Program-made: the position numbers and the translations under genes | Shown here: positions 8,035-16,218 of the stretch, one piece after another | How positions within the stretch are numbered: position 1 is the first letter of the stretch | How the letters are laid out: each line of letters begins with the position of its first letter | Source: Streptomyces griseorubiginosus | GTDB lineage: Bacteria; Actinomycetota; Actinomycetes; Streptomycetales; Streptomycetaceae | DNA: 37,450 bases | Assembly: GCF_017614965.1 (NCBI RefSeq) | Contig: NZ_WVUG01000052.1 | Coordinates: 1 to 37,450 of the forward strand | Direction of reading: 5' to 3' | The notes under the pieces: generated by a model | Told to the model about the DNA's origin: nothing | Seen by the model: only the letters and a program-made list of their open reading frames with translations | The model's database searches: none

Positions 8035-9432
8035 ATGGCTTCCACGCACGGCGCTCATCAGGTGCTGGTCGCGTCCAACCGCGGCCCGGTCTCGTACGAG
8101 GTACAGGAGGACGGTTCGCTGGCCGCCAAACGGGGCGGCGGCGGGCTGGTCTCCGGTCTGTCGGCGATCGGGCCCGACGCGGGCGCCCTGTGGGTGTGCT
8201 CCGCACTGTCCGACGGCGACCGGGAGGCGGTACGGCAGGGCGTCGGCGAGGAGGGCGTGCGCATGCTCGCCGTCCCGGCCGACGTGCACGCCGACGCCTA
8301 CAACGGCATCGCCAACTCGGTGCTCTGGTTCGTCCACCACATGCTGTACCAGACCCCGTTGGAGCCGGTCTTCGACGCGGAGTTCCGGCGGCAGTGGGCG
8401 TCGTACGAGACGTACAACCGGGCGTTCGCCGAGGCGCTGGCCGAGGAGGCGGCCGAGGGCGCGGCGGTGCTGGTGCAGGACTACCACCTGACGCTGGTGC
8501 CGGGGATGCTGCGGGAGCTGCGTCCGGACCTCAGGATCGGTCACTTCTCGCACACGCCGTGGGCGCCGGCGGACTACTTCCGGATGCTGCCGGACGACAT
8601 CGCCGAGCAGGTGCTGCGCGGCATGCTCGGCGCCGACCGTCTCGGTTTCCTGACCCGGCGCTGGGCGGACGCCTTCACGGCGTGCTGTACGGAACTGGTG
8701 GGCGGGCCCGGGAACACCGAGGTCGGCGTGCACGGGCTCGGGGCGGACGCGGACTTCCTGCGCCGGCGCTCGCACGAGGCCGACGTCGACGAGCGGATGG
8801 CGGCCCTGCGGGAGGAGATCGGGGCCGGGCGGAAGACGATCGTGCGGGTCGACCGGACCGAGCTGTCGAAGAACATCGTGCGCGGGCTGCTGGCCTACCG
8901 GCAGCTGCTCGACGACCACCCGGAGTGGCGGGAGCGGGTCGTGCACGTGGCCTTCGCCTACCCCTCCCGGCAGGACCTCGCCGTGTACCGCGACTACACC
9001 GCCGAGGTGCAGCGGCTGGCGGAGGAGATCAACTCCCGGTACGGGACGCCCGGTTGGACGCCGGTCGTGCTGCACGTGAAGGACGACTTCGCGCGCTCGC
9101 TGGCCGCCTACCGCCTGGCCGACGTGGCCCTCGTCAACCCCATCCGTGACGGCATGAACCTGGTCGCCAAGGAGGTTCCGGTCGTCTCCGACGACGGCTG
9201 CGTCCTGGTGCTGTCCCGCGAGGCCGGCGCCCACGCCGAGCTGGGCGAGGACGCGATCACGGTGAACCCGTACGACGTGATCGGCACGGCGGAGGCGCTG
9301 CACACGGCGCTGACCCTGCCGGCGGAGGAGCGGGCCGAGCACAGCAAGCGGCTGGCGGCGGCCGCCACCGCGCTGCCGCCGGCGCAGTGGTTCCTGGACC
9401 AGCTGAACGCGCTGGTGGATCAGCCGAGTTGA
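8035..9432 (+). CDS. otsA: Trehalose-6-phosphate synthase (GT20)
   Basis: A 465-residue retaining GT-B enzyme that transfers glucose from an NDP-glucose to glucose-6-phosphate. Seen: SNRGPVSY (residues 14-21) and GGGGLVSGL (34-42) of the phosphate-binding N-terminal lobe; [36 protein letters not shown], where the usual DRLDYSKG reads DRTELSKN; and [13 protein letters not shown], the nucleotide-sugar site. Length is typical. A streptomycete OtsA has been reported to prefer GDP-glucose, which may hold here. I place the start at ATG 8035 because a TAGGTT box lies 7 bases ahead and the family begins there; an in-frame GTG at 8005 is less likely. The gene ends tail to tail with otsB, overlapping it by 13 bases. 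Confidence 0.93.
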   Translation: MASTHGAHQVLVASNRGPVSYEVQEDGSLAAKRGGGGLVSGLSAIGPDAGALWVCSALSDGDREAVRQGVGEEGVRMLAVPADVHADAYNGIANSVLWFVHHMLYQTPLEPVFDAEFRRQWASYETYNRAFAEALAEEAAEGAAVLVQDYHLTLVPGMLRELRPDLRIGHFSHTPWAPADYFRMLPDDIAEQVLRGMLGADRLGFLTRRWADAFTACCTELVGGPGNTEVGVHGLGADADFLRRRSHEADVDERMAALREEIGAGRKTIVRVDRTELSKNIVRGLLAYRQLLDDHPEWRERVVHVAFAYPSRQDLAVYRDYTAEVQRLAEEINSRYGTPGWTPVVLHVKDDFARSLAAYRLADVALVNPIRDGMNLVAKEVPVVSDDGCVLVLSREAGAHAELGEDAITVNPYDVIGTAEALHTALTLPAEERAEHSKRLAAAATALPPAQWFLDQLNALVDQPS

Positions 9433-10277
9433 GCCGCGAGGGCGGACAGCAGGCGTACGACCCCGGCCGGGCCGTCGACCACCAGGTCCGCCCTCTCCCT
9501 CAGCTCCGTGACCTCGTCGCTCCCGCTGCACACCAGCAGTCCGGGCACCCCGTCGGAGCGCAGCTTCTCCACCGCCCCGAAGGCCGGGAGGTCGCCCAGG
9601 TCGTCGCCGCCGTAGAGGACGGCCCCGGCGGAGATCTCACGGACGTACTCACTCAGGGCCACGCCCTTGTCCATGCCCGGGGGGCGGAGTTCCAGCACCA
9701 GCCGGCCGGGCTCCACGATCAGGCCGTGCCGTGCCGCGAGGTCGCCCAGCGGCCCGCGCAACGCCTCGAACGCCGCCTGCGGGTCGCTCGCGCGGCGGGT
9801 GTGCACGGCGAGCGCGCGGCCCTTCTCCTCGATCCAGGTGCCCTGCGCCTGCCCCGCGCCGGCCCGGTCGAGGAACCCGGGCAGTTCGGCACGGACGGCG
9901 GCGACCCCGGGGTGCGGCGCGGGGGCCGTGACCTCGCCGCTCACGGCGTCCCAGCGCTCGGCGCCGTAGTGGCCGAGGACGACCAGGTGCTCCAGCCCCG
10001 GCACGCCCGCGAAGCCGCCGTGCCGGACGGCCACCTGCGCCGGGCGCCCGGTGACGACCGCGACCGCGGCCACCTTCGGGGCGAGCCGCGCCAGCGCGGG
10101 AACGGCGTCGGGGTGGGCGCGGGCCTGCTCGGGATCCGCGACGATCGGGGCGAGCGTCCCGTCGAAGTCGAGGCCGATCACGGCCTTCGCGGGATTGGCG
10201 AGAATCGCACCGAGTCCGTCCCGCCCAGCCCGGGTGACGGGCGTCGGCAGGGGGTCCGTGTCCGTATGGGTGCCCAT
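9420..10277 (-). CDS. otsB: Trehalose-6-phosphate phosphatase (HAD superfamily)
   Basis: A 285-residue HAD hydrolase that removes the phosphate from trehalose-6-P, completing the OtsA-OtsB route. Seen: the nucleophile motif DFDGTLAPI (Asp37 nucleophile, Asp39 acid/base), VVTGRP as motif II, PPGMDKGVAL containing the motif III lysine, and the Mg-binding GGDDLGD as motif IV. The cap region WIEEKGRALAVHTRRA is characteristic of OtsB. It converges on otsA and shares 13 bases with it (9420-9432), so both cannot be read through at once without collision. ATG at 10277 follows TAGGGT by six bases, a leaderless arrangement. Confidence 0.93.
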   Translation of the reverse strand: MGTHTDTDPLPTPVTRAGRDGLGAILANPAKAVIGLDFDGTLAPIVADPEQARAHPDAVPALARLAPKVAAVAVVTGRPAQVAVRHGGFAGVPGLEHLVVLGHYGAERWDAVSGEVTAPAPHPGVAAVRAELPGFLDRAGAGQAQGTWIEEKGRALAVHTRRASDPQAAFEALRGPLGDLAARHGLIVEPGRLVLELRPPGMDKGVALSEYVREISAGAVLYGGDDLGDLPAFGAVEKLRSDGVPGLLVCSGSDEVTELRERADLVVDGPAGVVRLLSALAAQLG

Positions 10278-10283
10278 ACGGCG

Positions 10284-10289
10284 ACCCTA
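10284..10289 (-). promoter_or_regulatory. Leaderless-type -10 box of otsB
   Basis: TAGGGT on the minus strand lies six bases before the otsB ATG, with no Shine-Dalgarno sequence between them. Confidence 0.5.
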
Positions 10290-10341
10290 ACCGGGATGCG
10301 GCAAGACATGCGCGGCGATCGCTGGAGGCGGGCGGGGACGC

Positions 10342-10578
10342 TCAGCGTTCCGACCGTCGCTGATCGCGCACCCTTCTCAGTCTGTTCACCGTCACCGGGT
10401 CGTGGGCCAAGGCGCGCTCGTCGTCCAGGAGGGCGTTGAGCAGCTGGTAGTAGCGGACCGGGGCGAGCCCCAGCTCCTCCCGTATCGCCCGCTCCTTCGC
10501 GCCGGGACCCGTGAAACCCCGGCGTTCCAGGGCGAGGACGGCCCGCTCGCGCTCCCCCAGCTGCTCTTCCCGGTCCAT
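10342..10578 (-). CDS. DUF3263 helix-turn-helix protein
   Basis: A 78-residue protein fitting the DUF3263 pattern: a helix (LGERERAVLALERRG), the GAKERAIREELGLAPVRYYQLLNALLD core, which reads as a helix-turn-helix, then HDPVTVNRLRRVRDQRR. The basic tail and HTH suggest DNA binding, but the role is unknown; the family is widespread in actinobacteria. The ATG at 10578 is preceded by TACGGT seven bases upstream, a leaderless layout; an in-frame GTG at 10608 is possible. It points the same way as otsB, 64 bases upstream of it. Confidence 0.82.
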   Translation of the reverse strand: MDREEQLGERERAVLALERRGFTGPGAKERAIREELGLAPVRYYQLLNALLDDERALAHDPVTVNRLRRVRDQRRSER

Positions 10579-10626
10579 GCGACGAACCGTAGCGCCCGCC
10601 ACTGACAACCGACCCCGGCCAGGGGC

Positions 10627-11892
10627 CTAGTCGGAGCTCTCCGCCCTGGTCGCCGTGGACTGCAGCTGGCCGAGGACGGCCGCCGGGCTGCCGTCCGGGG
10701 CGACCGCCTGGCCTATGCGCTGTTTGACCGCCGCGCTGACCGCCGCCCAGGACGTCTTGCCGACCGGCGGCAGCTCGGACTGCGGAAGCTCGTCCAGGAA
10801 CGGCTTGAGCGCGGCGTCCCGCTGGTCGCCGCTCATCGCGTCGGACGCGGAGTTGGTGACCGGCAGCAGGTCGTACTCGCGGGAGAAGGCGAGAACGTTC
10901 TTCTCGCTGTAGACGAAGTCCAGGAAGTCACCGACCTGCTCGGCGTGGCCGTTCTTCTTGAAGGCCATCATCCAGTCGGCCACACCCATCGCCGTCGTGC
11001 TCGGCCCGTCTGCGCCGGGCATCGGCACCATGCCGAACTTCACGCCCTTCTTCGCGGCGATCTTCATCAGCGAGGGGTGCCCGTTGAGCATGCCGACCTC
11101 CCCCTTCGCGAAGGCCGCGAACGCGTCGGCCCGGTTGAGCTTGCCCGGCGCCACCGGACCGGTCAGCCCCTTGCCGACCAGGTCGTCCTTGAGCCAGTTG
11201 AGGGTGGCGACGTTCTCCGCCGAGTCGATGCCGTACGTGCCGACGGTGTCGGTGTAGCCGCCCCCGCCGCTGAGCATCCACTGCATGGTCTCGGCCTGCG
11301 CCTCCTCCGGCCCGAGCGGCAGCGCGTACGGGTACGTCACGCCCCGCGCCTTGAGCACCTCGGCGTCGGCGGCGAGCTGCTTCCAGGTCTTCGGCGCGCT
11401 GAGCCCGGCGTTCTTGAAGAGGGTCTTGTTGTAGAACAGCAGCCGGGTGGAGGCCGCGAACGGCATCCCGTACTGCACGCTCTTGACCTGCCCGGCGGTG
11501 GCCAGCTGGGAGGCGAAGTCGGCCTGGGTGCTGATGGAGAGCAGGTCGTCCGCCGAGTAGAGCAGGCCCTTGTCGGCGTAGTCGGCGTACGCGCCGATCT
11601 GCGCCAGGTCGGGCGCCTTGCCGTCGTCGACCATCTCCTTGACCTTGCGGTCGACGTCGTTCCAGGAGTAGACGGTGACGTCGATCTTCACACCGGCGTG
11701 CTTCGCCTCGTACTCCTCGACCAGCCGGTCCCAGTACTTCTGCGAGCTGTTGGCGGCGGAGTCGCCGTAGTCCGCCGCGACCAGTCTCAGGGTCACGTCT
11801 CCCGAACCGCCGGTGACACCGCAGCCGCCCAGGGCCGCCGTCATCCCCAGCGCGGCGACCGCCGCGACCGTTCCCGTCCTGCGCCGCTGCAC
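10627..11892 (-). CDS. ABC transporter sugar-binding lipoprotein (orphan)
   Basis: A 421-residue family 1 solute-binding protein. Seen: a signal of the form QRRRTGTVAAVAALGMTAALGGC, a lipobox LGGC for lipid attachment, then a mature domain with SBP_bac_1 features (YEAKHAGVKIDVTVYSW, PDLAQIGAYADYADKGLL, RLLFYNKTLFKNAG, TWKQLAADAEVLK). It should bind an oligosaccharide outside the membrane. No permease or ATPase gene is near, so it must work with another transporter or act as a sensor. It is divergent from nagK across two DasR-like sites, so an amino-sugar or chitin-derived ligand is plausible. I prefer GTG 11892 since the signal peptide then begins MQRRR; a TTG at 11910 is the alternative. Confidence 0.9.
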   Translation of the reverse strand: MQRRRTGTVAAVAALGMTAALGGCGVTGGSGDVTLRLVAADYGDSAANSSQKYWDRLVEEYEAKHAGVKIDVTVYSWNDVDRKVKEMVDDGKAPDLAQIGAYADYADKGLLYSADDLLSISTQADFASQLATAGQVKSVQYGMPFAASTRLLFYNKTLFKNAGLSAPKTWKQLAADAEVLKARGVTYPYALPLGPEEAQAETMQWMLSGGGGYTDTVGTYGIDSAENVATLNWLKDDLVGKGLTGPVAPGKLNRADAFAAFAKGEVGMLNGHPSLMKIAAKKGVKFGMVPMPGADGPSTTAMGVADWMMAFKKNGHAEQVGDFLDFVYSEKNVLAFSREYDLLPVTNSASDAMSGDQRDAALKPFLDELPQSELPPVGKTSWAAVSAAVKQRIGQAVAPDGSPAAVLGQLQSTATRAESSD

Positions 11893-11940
11893 TGCTATGC
11901 CACGCCCCAACTGTCTCGCCGTTCAATATGTGGACCGTTT

Positions 11941-11956
11941 TAAGGTCTACACCACG
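11941..11956. promoter_or_regulatory. DasR-like operator (dre) 1
   Basis: TAAGGTCTACACCACG agrees with the dre consensus ACTGGTCTAGACCACT at 11 of 16 positions, including the GGTCTA core. It is the site nearer the binding-protein gene. Confidence 0.6.
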
Positions 11957-11958
11957 TA

Positions 11959-11974
11959 AGTGGACTAGACCTCT
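11959..11974. promoter_or_regulatory. DasR-like operator (dre) 2
   Basis: AGTGGACTAGACCTCT agrees with the dre consensus at 13 of 16 positions and is centred about 36 bases upstream of the nagK GTG. DasR, a GntR-family repressor released by glucosamine-6-phosphate, is known to control nagKA in Streptomyces. This spacing would let it block nagK transcription. Confidence 0.78.
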
Positions 11975-12002
11975 CGCGGGTCAGCGGGTCACACTACATC
12001 CC

Positions 12003-12974
12003 GTGAGACATGTCATCGCCCTCGATGTGGGCGGAACCGGGATGAAGGCCGCGCTCGTCGGCGCCGGCGGCGAGCTGCTGCACCAGGCCCGCCGGGCGAC
12101 CGGACGCGAACGCGGCCCGGACGCCGTGGTCGAGGGCATCCTCGACTTCGCCGCCGAGCTGCGCGCCCACGGCGCCGACCGCTTCGGCGAACCCGCCACC
12201 GCGGCCGGCGTGGCCGTCCCGGGCATCGTCGACGAGCCGCGGGGCGTGGCCGCGTACTCGGCCAACCTCGGCTGGCGGGACGTACCCCTGCGCGACCTGC
12301 TGTCCCGGCGGCTCGGCGTGCCCGTCGCCCTCGGCCACGACGTGCGCACCGGCGGGCTCGCGGAGGGCCGGATCGGCGCGGGCCGGGGCGCGGACCGCTT
12401 CCTCTTCGTCCCCCTCGGCACCGGCATCGCGGGCGCCATCGGCATCGCGGGCCGGGTGGAGGCGGGCGCGCACGGCTTCGCGGGCGAGATCGGTCACATC
12501 GTCGTACGGCCCGGGGGCGCCCCCTGTCCGTGCGGTCAGGCCGGCTGCCTGGAGCGGTACGCCTCCGCGGCGGCCGTCAGCGAGGCCTGGGCCGCCGCGG
12601 CCGGTGACCCCGGCGCGGATGCCGCCGACTGCGCGAAGGCCGTCGCGTCCGGCGACCCGAACGCCGTCCGGGTCTGGCAGGAGGCGGTCGACGCGCTCGC
12701 CGACGGCCTGGTCACCGCCCTCACCCTGCTGGACCCGCGCACGCTGATCATCGGCGGCGGACTCGCGGAGGCGGGGGAAACCCTGTTCACACCGCTGCGG
12801 GAGGCCGTCGGGCGCCGGGTGACCTTCCAGAAGCTGCCGTCGATCGTCCCCGCGGCGCTGGGGGACGCGGCGGGCTGTCTCGGCGCCGGGCTGCTGGCCT
12901 GGGACCTCCTCGACTCAACCGACCTCACGACAACCGACCGCACCACAACCGACCGCACGGAGGTAACCACCTGA
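12003..12974 (+). CDS. nagK: ROK-family N-acetylglucosamine kinase
   Basis: A 323-residue ATP-dependent sugar kinase. Seen: the ATP motif ALDVGGTGMKAAL (residues 6-18), the PLGTGIAGAI loop, and the ROK zinc signature GHIVVRPGG followed by CPCGQAGCLERYASA. It overlaps nagA by one base (TGATG), so translational coupling is likely and the substrate is most simply GlcNAc, phosphorylated before NagA removes the acetyl group. Start is GTG 12003, where the family begins; no clear ribosome site precedes it. The last 19 residues (TDLTTTDRTTTDRTEVTT) are encoded by three copies of a 15-base repeat and are not part of the ROK fold. Confidence 0.9.
   Translation: MRHVIALDVGGTGMKAALVGAGGELLHQARRATGRERGPDAVVEGILDFAAELRAHGADRFGEPATAAGVAVPGIVDEPRGVAAYSANLGWRDVPLRDLLSRRLGVPVALGHDVRTGGLAEGRIGAGRGADRFLFVPLGTGIAGAIGIAGRVEAGAHGFAGEIGHIVVRPGGAPCPCGQAGCLERYASAAAVSEAWAAAAGDPGADAADCAKAVASGDPNAVRVWQEAVDALADGLVTALTLLDPRTLIIGGGLAEAGETLFTPLREAVGRRVTFQKLPSIVPAALGDAAGCLGAGLLAWDLLDSTDLTTTDRTTTDRTEVTT
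12915..12959. repeat. Three 15-base repeats inside the nagK 3' end
   Basis: TCAACCGACCTCACG, ACAACCGACCGCACC and ACAACCGACCGCACG follow one another in frame, coding for a Thr/Asp/Arg tail. The nagA ribosome site GGAGGT (12959-12964) begins right after the last copy. Confidence 0.85.
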
Positions 12975-14119
12975 TGGGTTCTACCAAGGTTCTCGCCGGT
13001 GCCCGGGTGGTGCTGCCTTCGGGGGTCGTCCAGGACGGCCGGGTCGTCGTCGAGGGCACGCGGATCGCGGCCACGGCTCCGGAGAACGCCGAGGTCGTCG
13101 ACGTATCGGGACACTGGCTGGTGCCGGGGTTCGTCGACATCCACAACCATGGCGGGGGTGGGGCGTCCTTCACCTCGGGCACGGTCGACGAGGTGCTGCA
13201 CGGCATCCACACCCACCGGCTGCACGGCACGACCACCCTCGTGGCCTCGACGGTCACCGGTGACATGGACTTCCTCGCCCAGCGGGCCGGGCTGCTGAGC
13301 GAACTCGCCGAGCAGGGTGACATCGCCGGCATCCACTTCGAGGGCCCCTTCATCTCGCCCTGCCGCAAGGGGGCCCACTCCGAGGAACTGTTGCGCGACC
13401 CCGACCCCGCGGCGGTCCGCAAGCTGGTCGACGCCGCGCGCGGCAGGGCGAAGATGGTCACCCTCGCGACCGAACTCCCCGGAGGCATCGACTCCGTACG
13501 GCTGCTCGCCGAGCAGGGGGTGATCGCGGCGATCGGTCACACGGACGCCACGTACGAGCAGACCGTGGAGGCGATCGACGCGGGGGCGACGGTCGCGACG
13601 CACCTGTTCAACGCGATGCCGCCGATCGGTCACCGTGCCCCGGGTCCGATCACCGCCCTTCTGGAGGACGAGCGGATCACGGTCGAGCTCATCGACGACG
13701 GGACCCATCTGCATCCGGCCTCGCTCCAGTTGGCCTTCCACCACGCCGGCGCGGGCCGGGTCGCCTTCATCACGGACGCGATGGACGCGGCTGGTTTCGG
13801 CGACGGGCGCTACATGCTGGGCCCCCTGGAGGTCGAGGTCAGCGAGGGCGTGGCGCGGCTGGTGGAGGGCGGCTCCATCGCCGGGTCGACGCTCACGCTG
13901 GACCGTGCGTTCAAGCGGGCGGTCACCGTGGACGGGCTGTCCGTCGAGGACGTGGTGGCCGCGATCTCGGCGAACCCGGCCCGGCTGCTCGGCATGGACG
14001 ACCGGATCGGTTCGCTGGCGGCCGGCAAGGACGCCGACCTGGTGGTTCTTGACCATCAATTCGACCTCAAAGGCGTGATGCGGCGGGGTGAATGGGTGGT
14101 CGATCCGCAACTGGGGTGA
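12974..14119 (+). CDS. nagA: N-acetylglucosamine-6-phosphate deacetylase
   Basis: A 381-residue amidohydrolase that converts GlcNAc-6-P to glucosamine-6-P plus acetate; the product is also the DasR effector. Seen: VDIHNHGGGG at about residues 54-63, a metal-site loop; FEGPFISPCRKGAH with the metal-binding Glu; IGHTDATYEQ and ATHLFNAMPPIGHRAPG carrying the His ligands and substrate loop; and FITDAMDAAGFGDG with the catalytic Asp. GGAGGT lies nine bases before the ATG, which overlaps the nagK stop by one base. Length is normal for the family. Confidence 0.95.
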   Translation: MGSTKVLAGARVVLPSGVVQDGRVVVEGTRIAATAPENAEVVDVSGHWLVPGFVDIHNHGGGGASFTSGTVDEVLHGIHTHRLHGTTTLVASTVTGDMDFLAQRAGLLSELAEQGDIAGIHFEGPFISPCRKGAHSEELLRDPDPAAVRKLVDAARGRAKMVTLATELPGGIDSVRLLAEQGVIAAIGHTDATYEQTVEAIDAGATVATHLFNAMPPIGHRAPGPITALLEDERITVELIDDGTHLHPASLQLAFHHAGAGRVAFITDAMDAAGFGDGRYMLGPLEVEVSEGVARLVEGGSIAGSTLTLDRAFKRAVTVDGLSVEDVVAAISANPARLLGMDDRIGSLAAGKDADLVVLDHQFDLKGVMRRGEWVVDPQLG

Positions 14120-14142
14120 TGTGTCCGGCTGTTGGGAGCGAC

Positions 14143-14168
14143 GGTCGTCCTGTGAAAATAGGACGACC
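14143..14168 (+). terminator. Hairpin between nagA and the PfkB kinase gene
   Basis: GGTCGTCCT (14143-14151) and AGGACGACC (14160-14168) form a perfect 9-bp stem around an A-rich 8-base loop, 24 bases past nagA and 39 bases before the next start. No T tract follows, so it may be a weak terminator or an mRNA-stabilising end rather than a full stop. Confidence 0.6.
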
Positions 14169-14206
14169 ACGTTCTGCATGTCTTTCTCCGGGGGAGGTCG
14201 GCCCAG

Positions 14207-15136
14207 GTGATCCTCACGGTCACACTGAACACCGCTCTCGACATCACGTACCGCGTCCGGGCGCTGCGTCCGCACACCTCGCACCGGGTGACCGACGTGA
14301 CGGAACGCCCCGGCGGCAAGGGCCTGAACGTGGCCCGGGTGCTGGCGGCCCTCGGCCATGAGGTGACGGTCACCGGCTTCACGGGCGGCGCGACCGGCCG
14401 CACGGTGCAGGAGCAACTGACCGCCACGCCCGGACTGGTGGACGCACTCGTCCCCGTCGCCGGCCCGACCCGGCGCACGATCGCCGTCGTCGACACGACC
14501 TCCGGCGACACGACCCAGCTCAACGAACCGGGCCCGACGGTCACGCCCTCCGAGTGGTCGGCCTTCCAGGACGTGTTCGAGGACCTGCTGCCCTCCATGT
14601 CGGCGGTGGCCCTGTGCGGCAGCCTGCCGCCGGGGGTGCCGGTGGGGGCGTACGCGGTCCTGATCCGCCTCGCCCGGTCCGCCGGGGTCCCCGTACTCCT
14701 CGACACGAGCGGCGAGCCCCTGCGCCGGGGTGTGGCCGCCCGCCCCGACCTGATCAAACCGAACGCCGACGAACTGGCCGAACTCACCGGCTCCCACGAA
14801 CCGCTGCGCGCCACCCAGGACGCCCGCCGACGAGGAGCGACGGCGGTCGTCACCTCCCTCGGCTCGGACGGCCTCCTCGCGGCCACCCCGGAGGGCCGCT
14901 GGCGGGCCACCCCACCGACCCACCTCCACGGCAACCCGACCGGCGCCGGCGACTCCGCGGTGGCGGGCCTCCTGTCCGGCCTGGTCGAACAACTCCCTTG
15001 GCCGGCCCGCCTGTCCCGAGCGGTCGCCCTGTCAGCGGCAACGGTACTGGCCCCGACGGCGGGCGACTTCGACCGCGGGACGTACGAGGAGCTGGTGGGG
15101 CGGGTCGCGGTGGAAGAGGAGACACGGGCAGCGTGA
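14207..15136 (+). CDS. PfkB-family hexose kinase (1-phosphofructokinase / tagatose-6-P kinase type)
   Basis: A 309-residue ribokinase-fold kinase. Seen: VTLNTALDITYRV at the N terminus, the PfkB signature 1 region GGKGLNVARVLAALG (about 36-50), LCGSLPPGVP, KPNADELAELTG, and signature 2 as NPTGAGDSAVAGLL, where Asp is the catalytic base of the anion hole. The pattern matches FruK/LacC enzymes that phosphorylate sugar phosphates. It follows nagKA, so a link to amino-sugar or tagatose-type catabolism is possible, but the substrate cannot be told. GTG start at 14207 with GGGGGAGG upstream. It converges with the next gene with a 17-base gap. Confidence 0.88.
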   Translation: MILTVTLNTALDITYRVRALRPHTSHRVTDVTERPGGKGLNVARVLAALGHEVTVTGFTGGATGRTVQEQLTATPGLVDALVPVAGPTRRTIAVVDTTSGDTTQLNEPGPTVTPSEWSAFQDVFEDLLPSMSAVALCGSLPPGVPVGAYAVLIRLARSAGVPVLLDTSGEPLRRGVAARPDLIKPNADELAELTGSHEPLRATQDARRRGATAVVTSLGSDGLLAATPEGRWRATPPTHLHGNPTGAGDSAVAGLLSGLVEQLPWPARLSRAVALSAATVLAPTAGDFDRGTYEELVGRVAVEEETRAA

Positions 15137-15153
15137 CGGCCGCCGTCTGAGCC

Positions 15154-16086
15154 CTACTGCACCCAGAGCTGGTCGATCAGGGCGTTGCACTGGTTGCCCT
15201 GGCCGCAGGAGAGGGTCAGGGTGTTGGTGCCCTTGGTCAAGGTCACCGGAGCCCAGGTGGACTGCCAGTTCTTCGCCAGGTCGGTGTCCGACGACTTGAT
15301 GAAGTTCTTCATGCCGAGCGGCTGTTGGTTGGGCTTGCCGTTGACCGTCAGCGTCGCGTTGGCGTCCACGGCGGGGATGCTGTACTGCACGTAGAGGCGG
15401 TACGAGCCGGCCTTCGGGATGTCGACGGTCCAGGTGATCGAAGCGCCGACATTGTTGAACCCCGTCACGTAGGTCCCGCCGTCCGACTTGGCCCCCTTGA
15501 CGTCCGAGGCCGTGGTCGCGCCACCCCCGAGCTGGAGGTCCTTCGCGTCGGTCTTCGGGAGAGCGGCCGACGCGCTGGCGGTCGCCGATTTACTCGGCTG
15601 AGCGCTCTGGGACGTCGACGTCGTCGGCGTGGAGTCGCCGCTCGCCTTGTTGTCCGAGTCGTCCCCGCCCATCATCGCCACGCCGATGCCGATGACCACC
15701 GCGGCGACCACCGCTATCGCGCCGATCAGCAGCCCCTTGGTGTTGGGACCACCGCTGCGGCCGCCGCCCGCAGCCCGGGACGCCGGCTGCTGCGGGGCCG
15801 TCGGGGCGCCGCCGCCGGGGAAGGTCTCGGGAGCCGCGTAGTGGGCGCTCGGCTGGCCGTACGCACCCTGCTGCTGCGGCACCTGACCGTACGCGGCGGT
15901 CTGCTGCTGCGTCGGAGCCGGCTGCCCGTACTGGCGCTGGCCGACCGAACGCACCCGGTTGACGGAGTTCGGGTAGCCGTAACCACCGGACGGCGGCTGG
16001 GCGCCGTTGGCCTGCCCATCGGCGTAGAGGTAGCCGAACGGGTCGTCGTCCTCGGGCGTGCTGGCGCCGTTGTTGCCGGACGTCAT
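15154..16086 (-). CDS. Membrane-anchored protein with extracellular CBM-like domain
   Basis: A 310-residue protein in three parts. Residues 1-115 are a cytoplasmic low-complexity region rich in Gln, Pro, Tyr and Gly. One membrane helix follows (GLLIGAIAVVAAVVIGIGVAM, about 119-139). Outside comes a Ser/Thr/Ala linker and a C-terminal beta-rich domain of about 125 residues that reads like a CBM6/CBM35 carbohydrate-binding module: VTGFNNVGASITWTVDIP, GSYRLYVQYSIPA, LTVNGKPN and TLTLSCGQGNQCNALIDQLWV. Two Cys near the end could form a disulfide. It may bind cell-wall or environmental glycans. The family call rests on pattern and layout, not on a search. Confidence 0.78.
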   Translation of the reverse strand: MTSGNNGASTPEDDDPFGYLYADGQANGAQPPSGGYGYPNSVNRVRSVGQRQYGQPAPTQQQTAAYGQVPQQQGAYGQPSAHYAAPETFPGGGAPTAPQQPASRAAGGGRSGGPNTKGLLIGAIAVVAAVVIGIGVAMMGGDDSDNKASGDSTPTTSTSQSAQPSKSATASASAALPKTDAKDLQLGGGATTASDVKGAKSDGGTYVTGFNNVGASITWTVDIPKAGSYRLYVQYSIPAVDANATLTVNGKPNQQPLGMKNFIKSSDTDLAKNWQSTWAPVTLTKGTNTLTLSCGQGNQCNALIDQLWVQ

Positions 16087-16218
16087 CCCTTGGTACTCCT
16101 AGCGGGTGCGGGTCGGTGCGATACGTGGGGTCAGAATGGCGAGCCTACCCGCTCTCCATGCCCCAAACGGGTGACTCGGATCGCATCGTCCCGCGGATGT
16201 GCCCCCTGACCTGGGGGA

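Noticed and set aside
6637..9531. 964-codon frame opposite gpgS and otsA
   Set aside because: Covers two certain genes and the riboswitch on the other strand; translation is His/Arg/Val/Gln low-complexity.
12536..14992. 818-codon frame opposite nagA and the PfkB gene
   Set aside because: Antisense shadow with low-complexity translation; no promoter or ribosome site.
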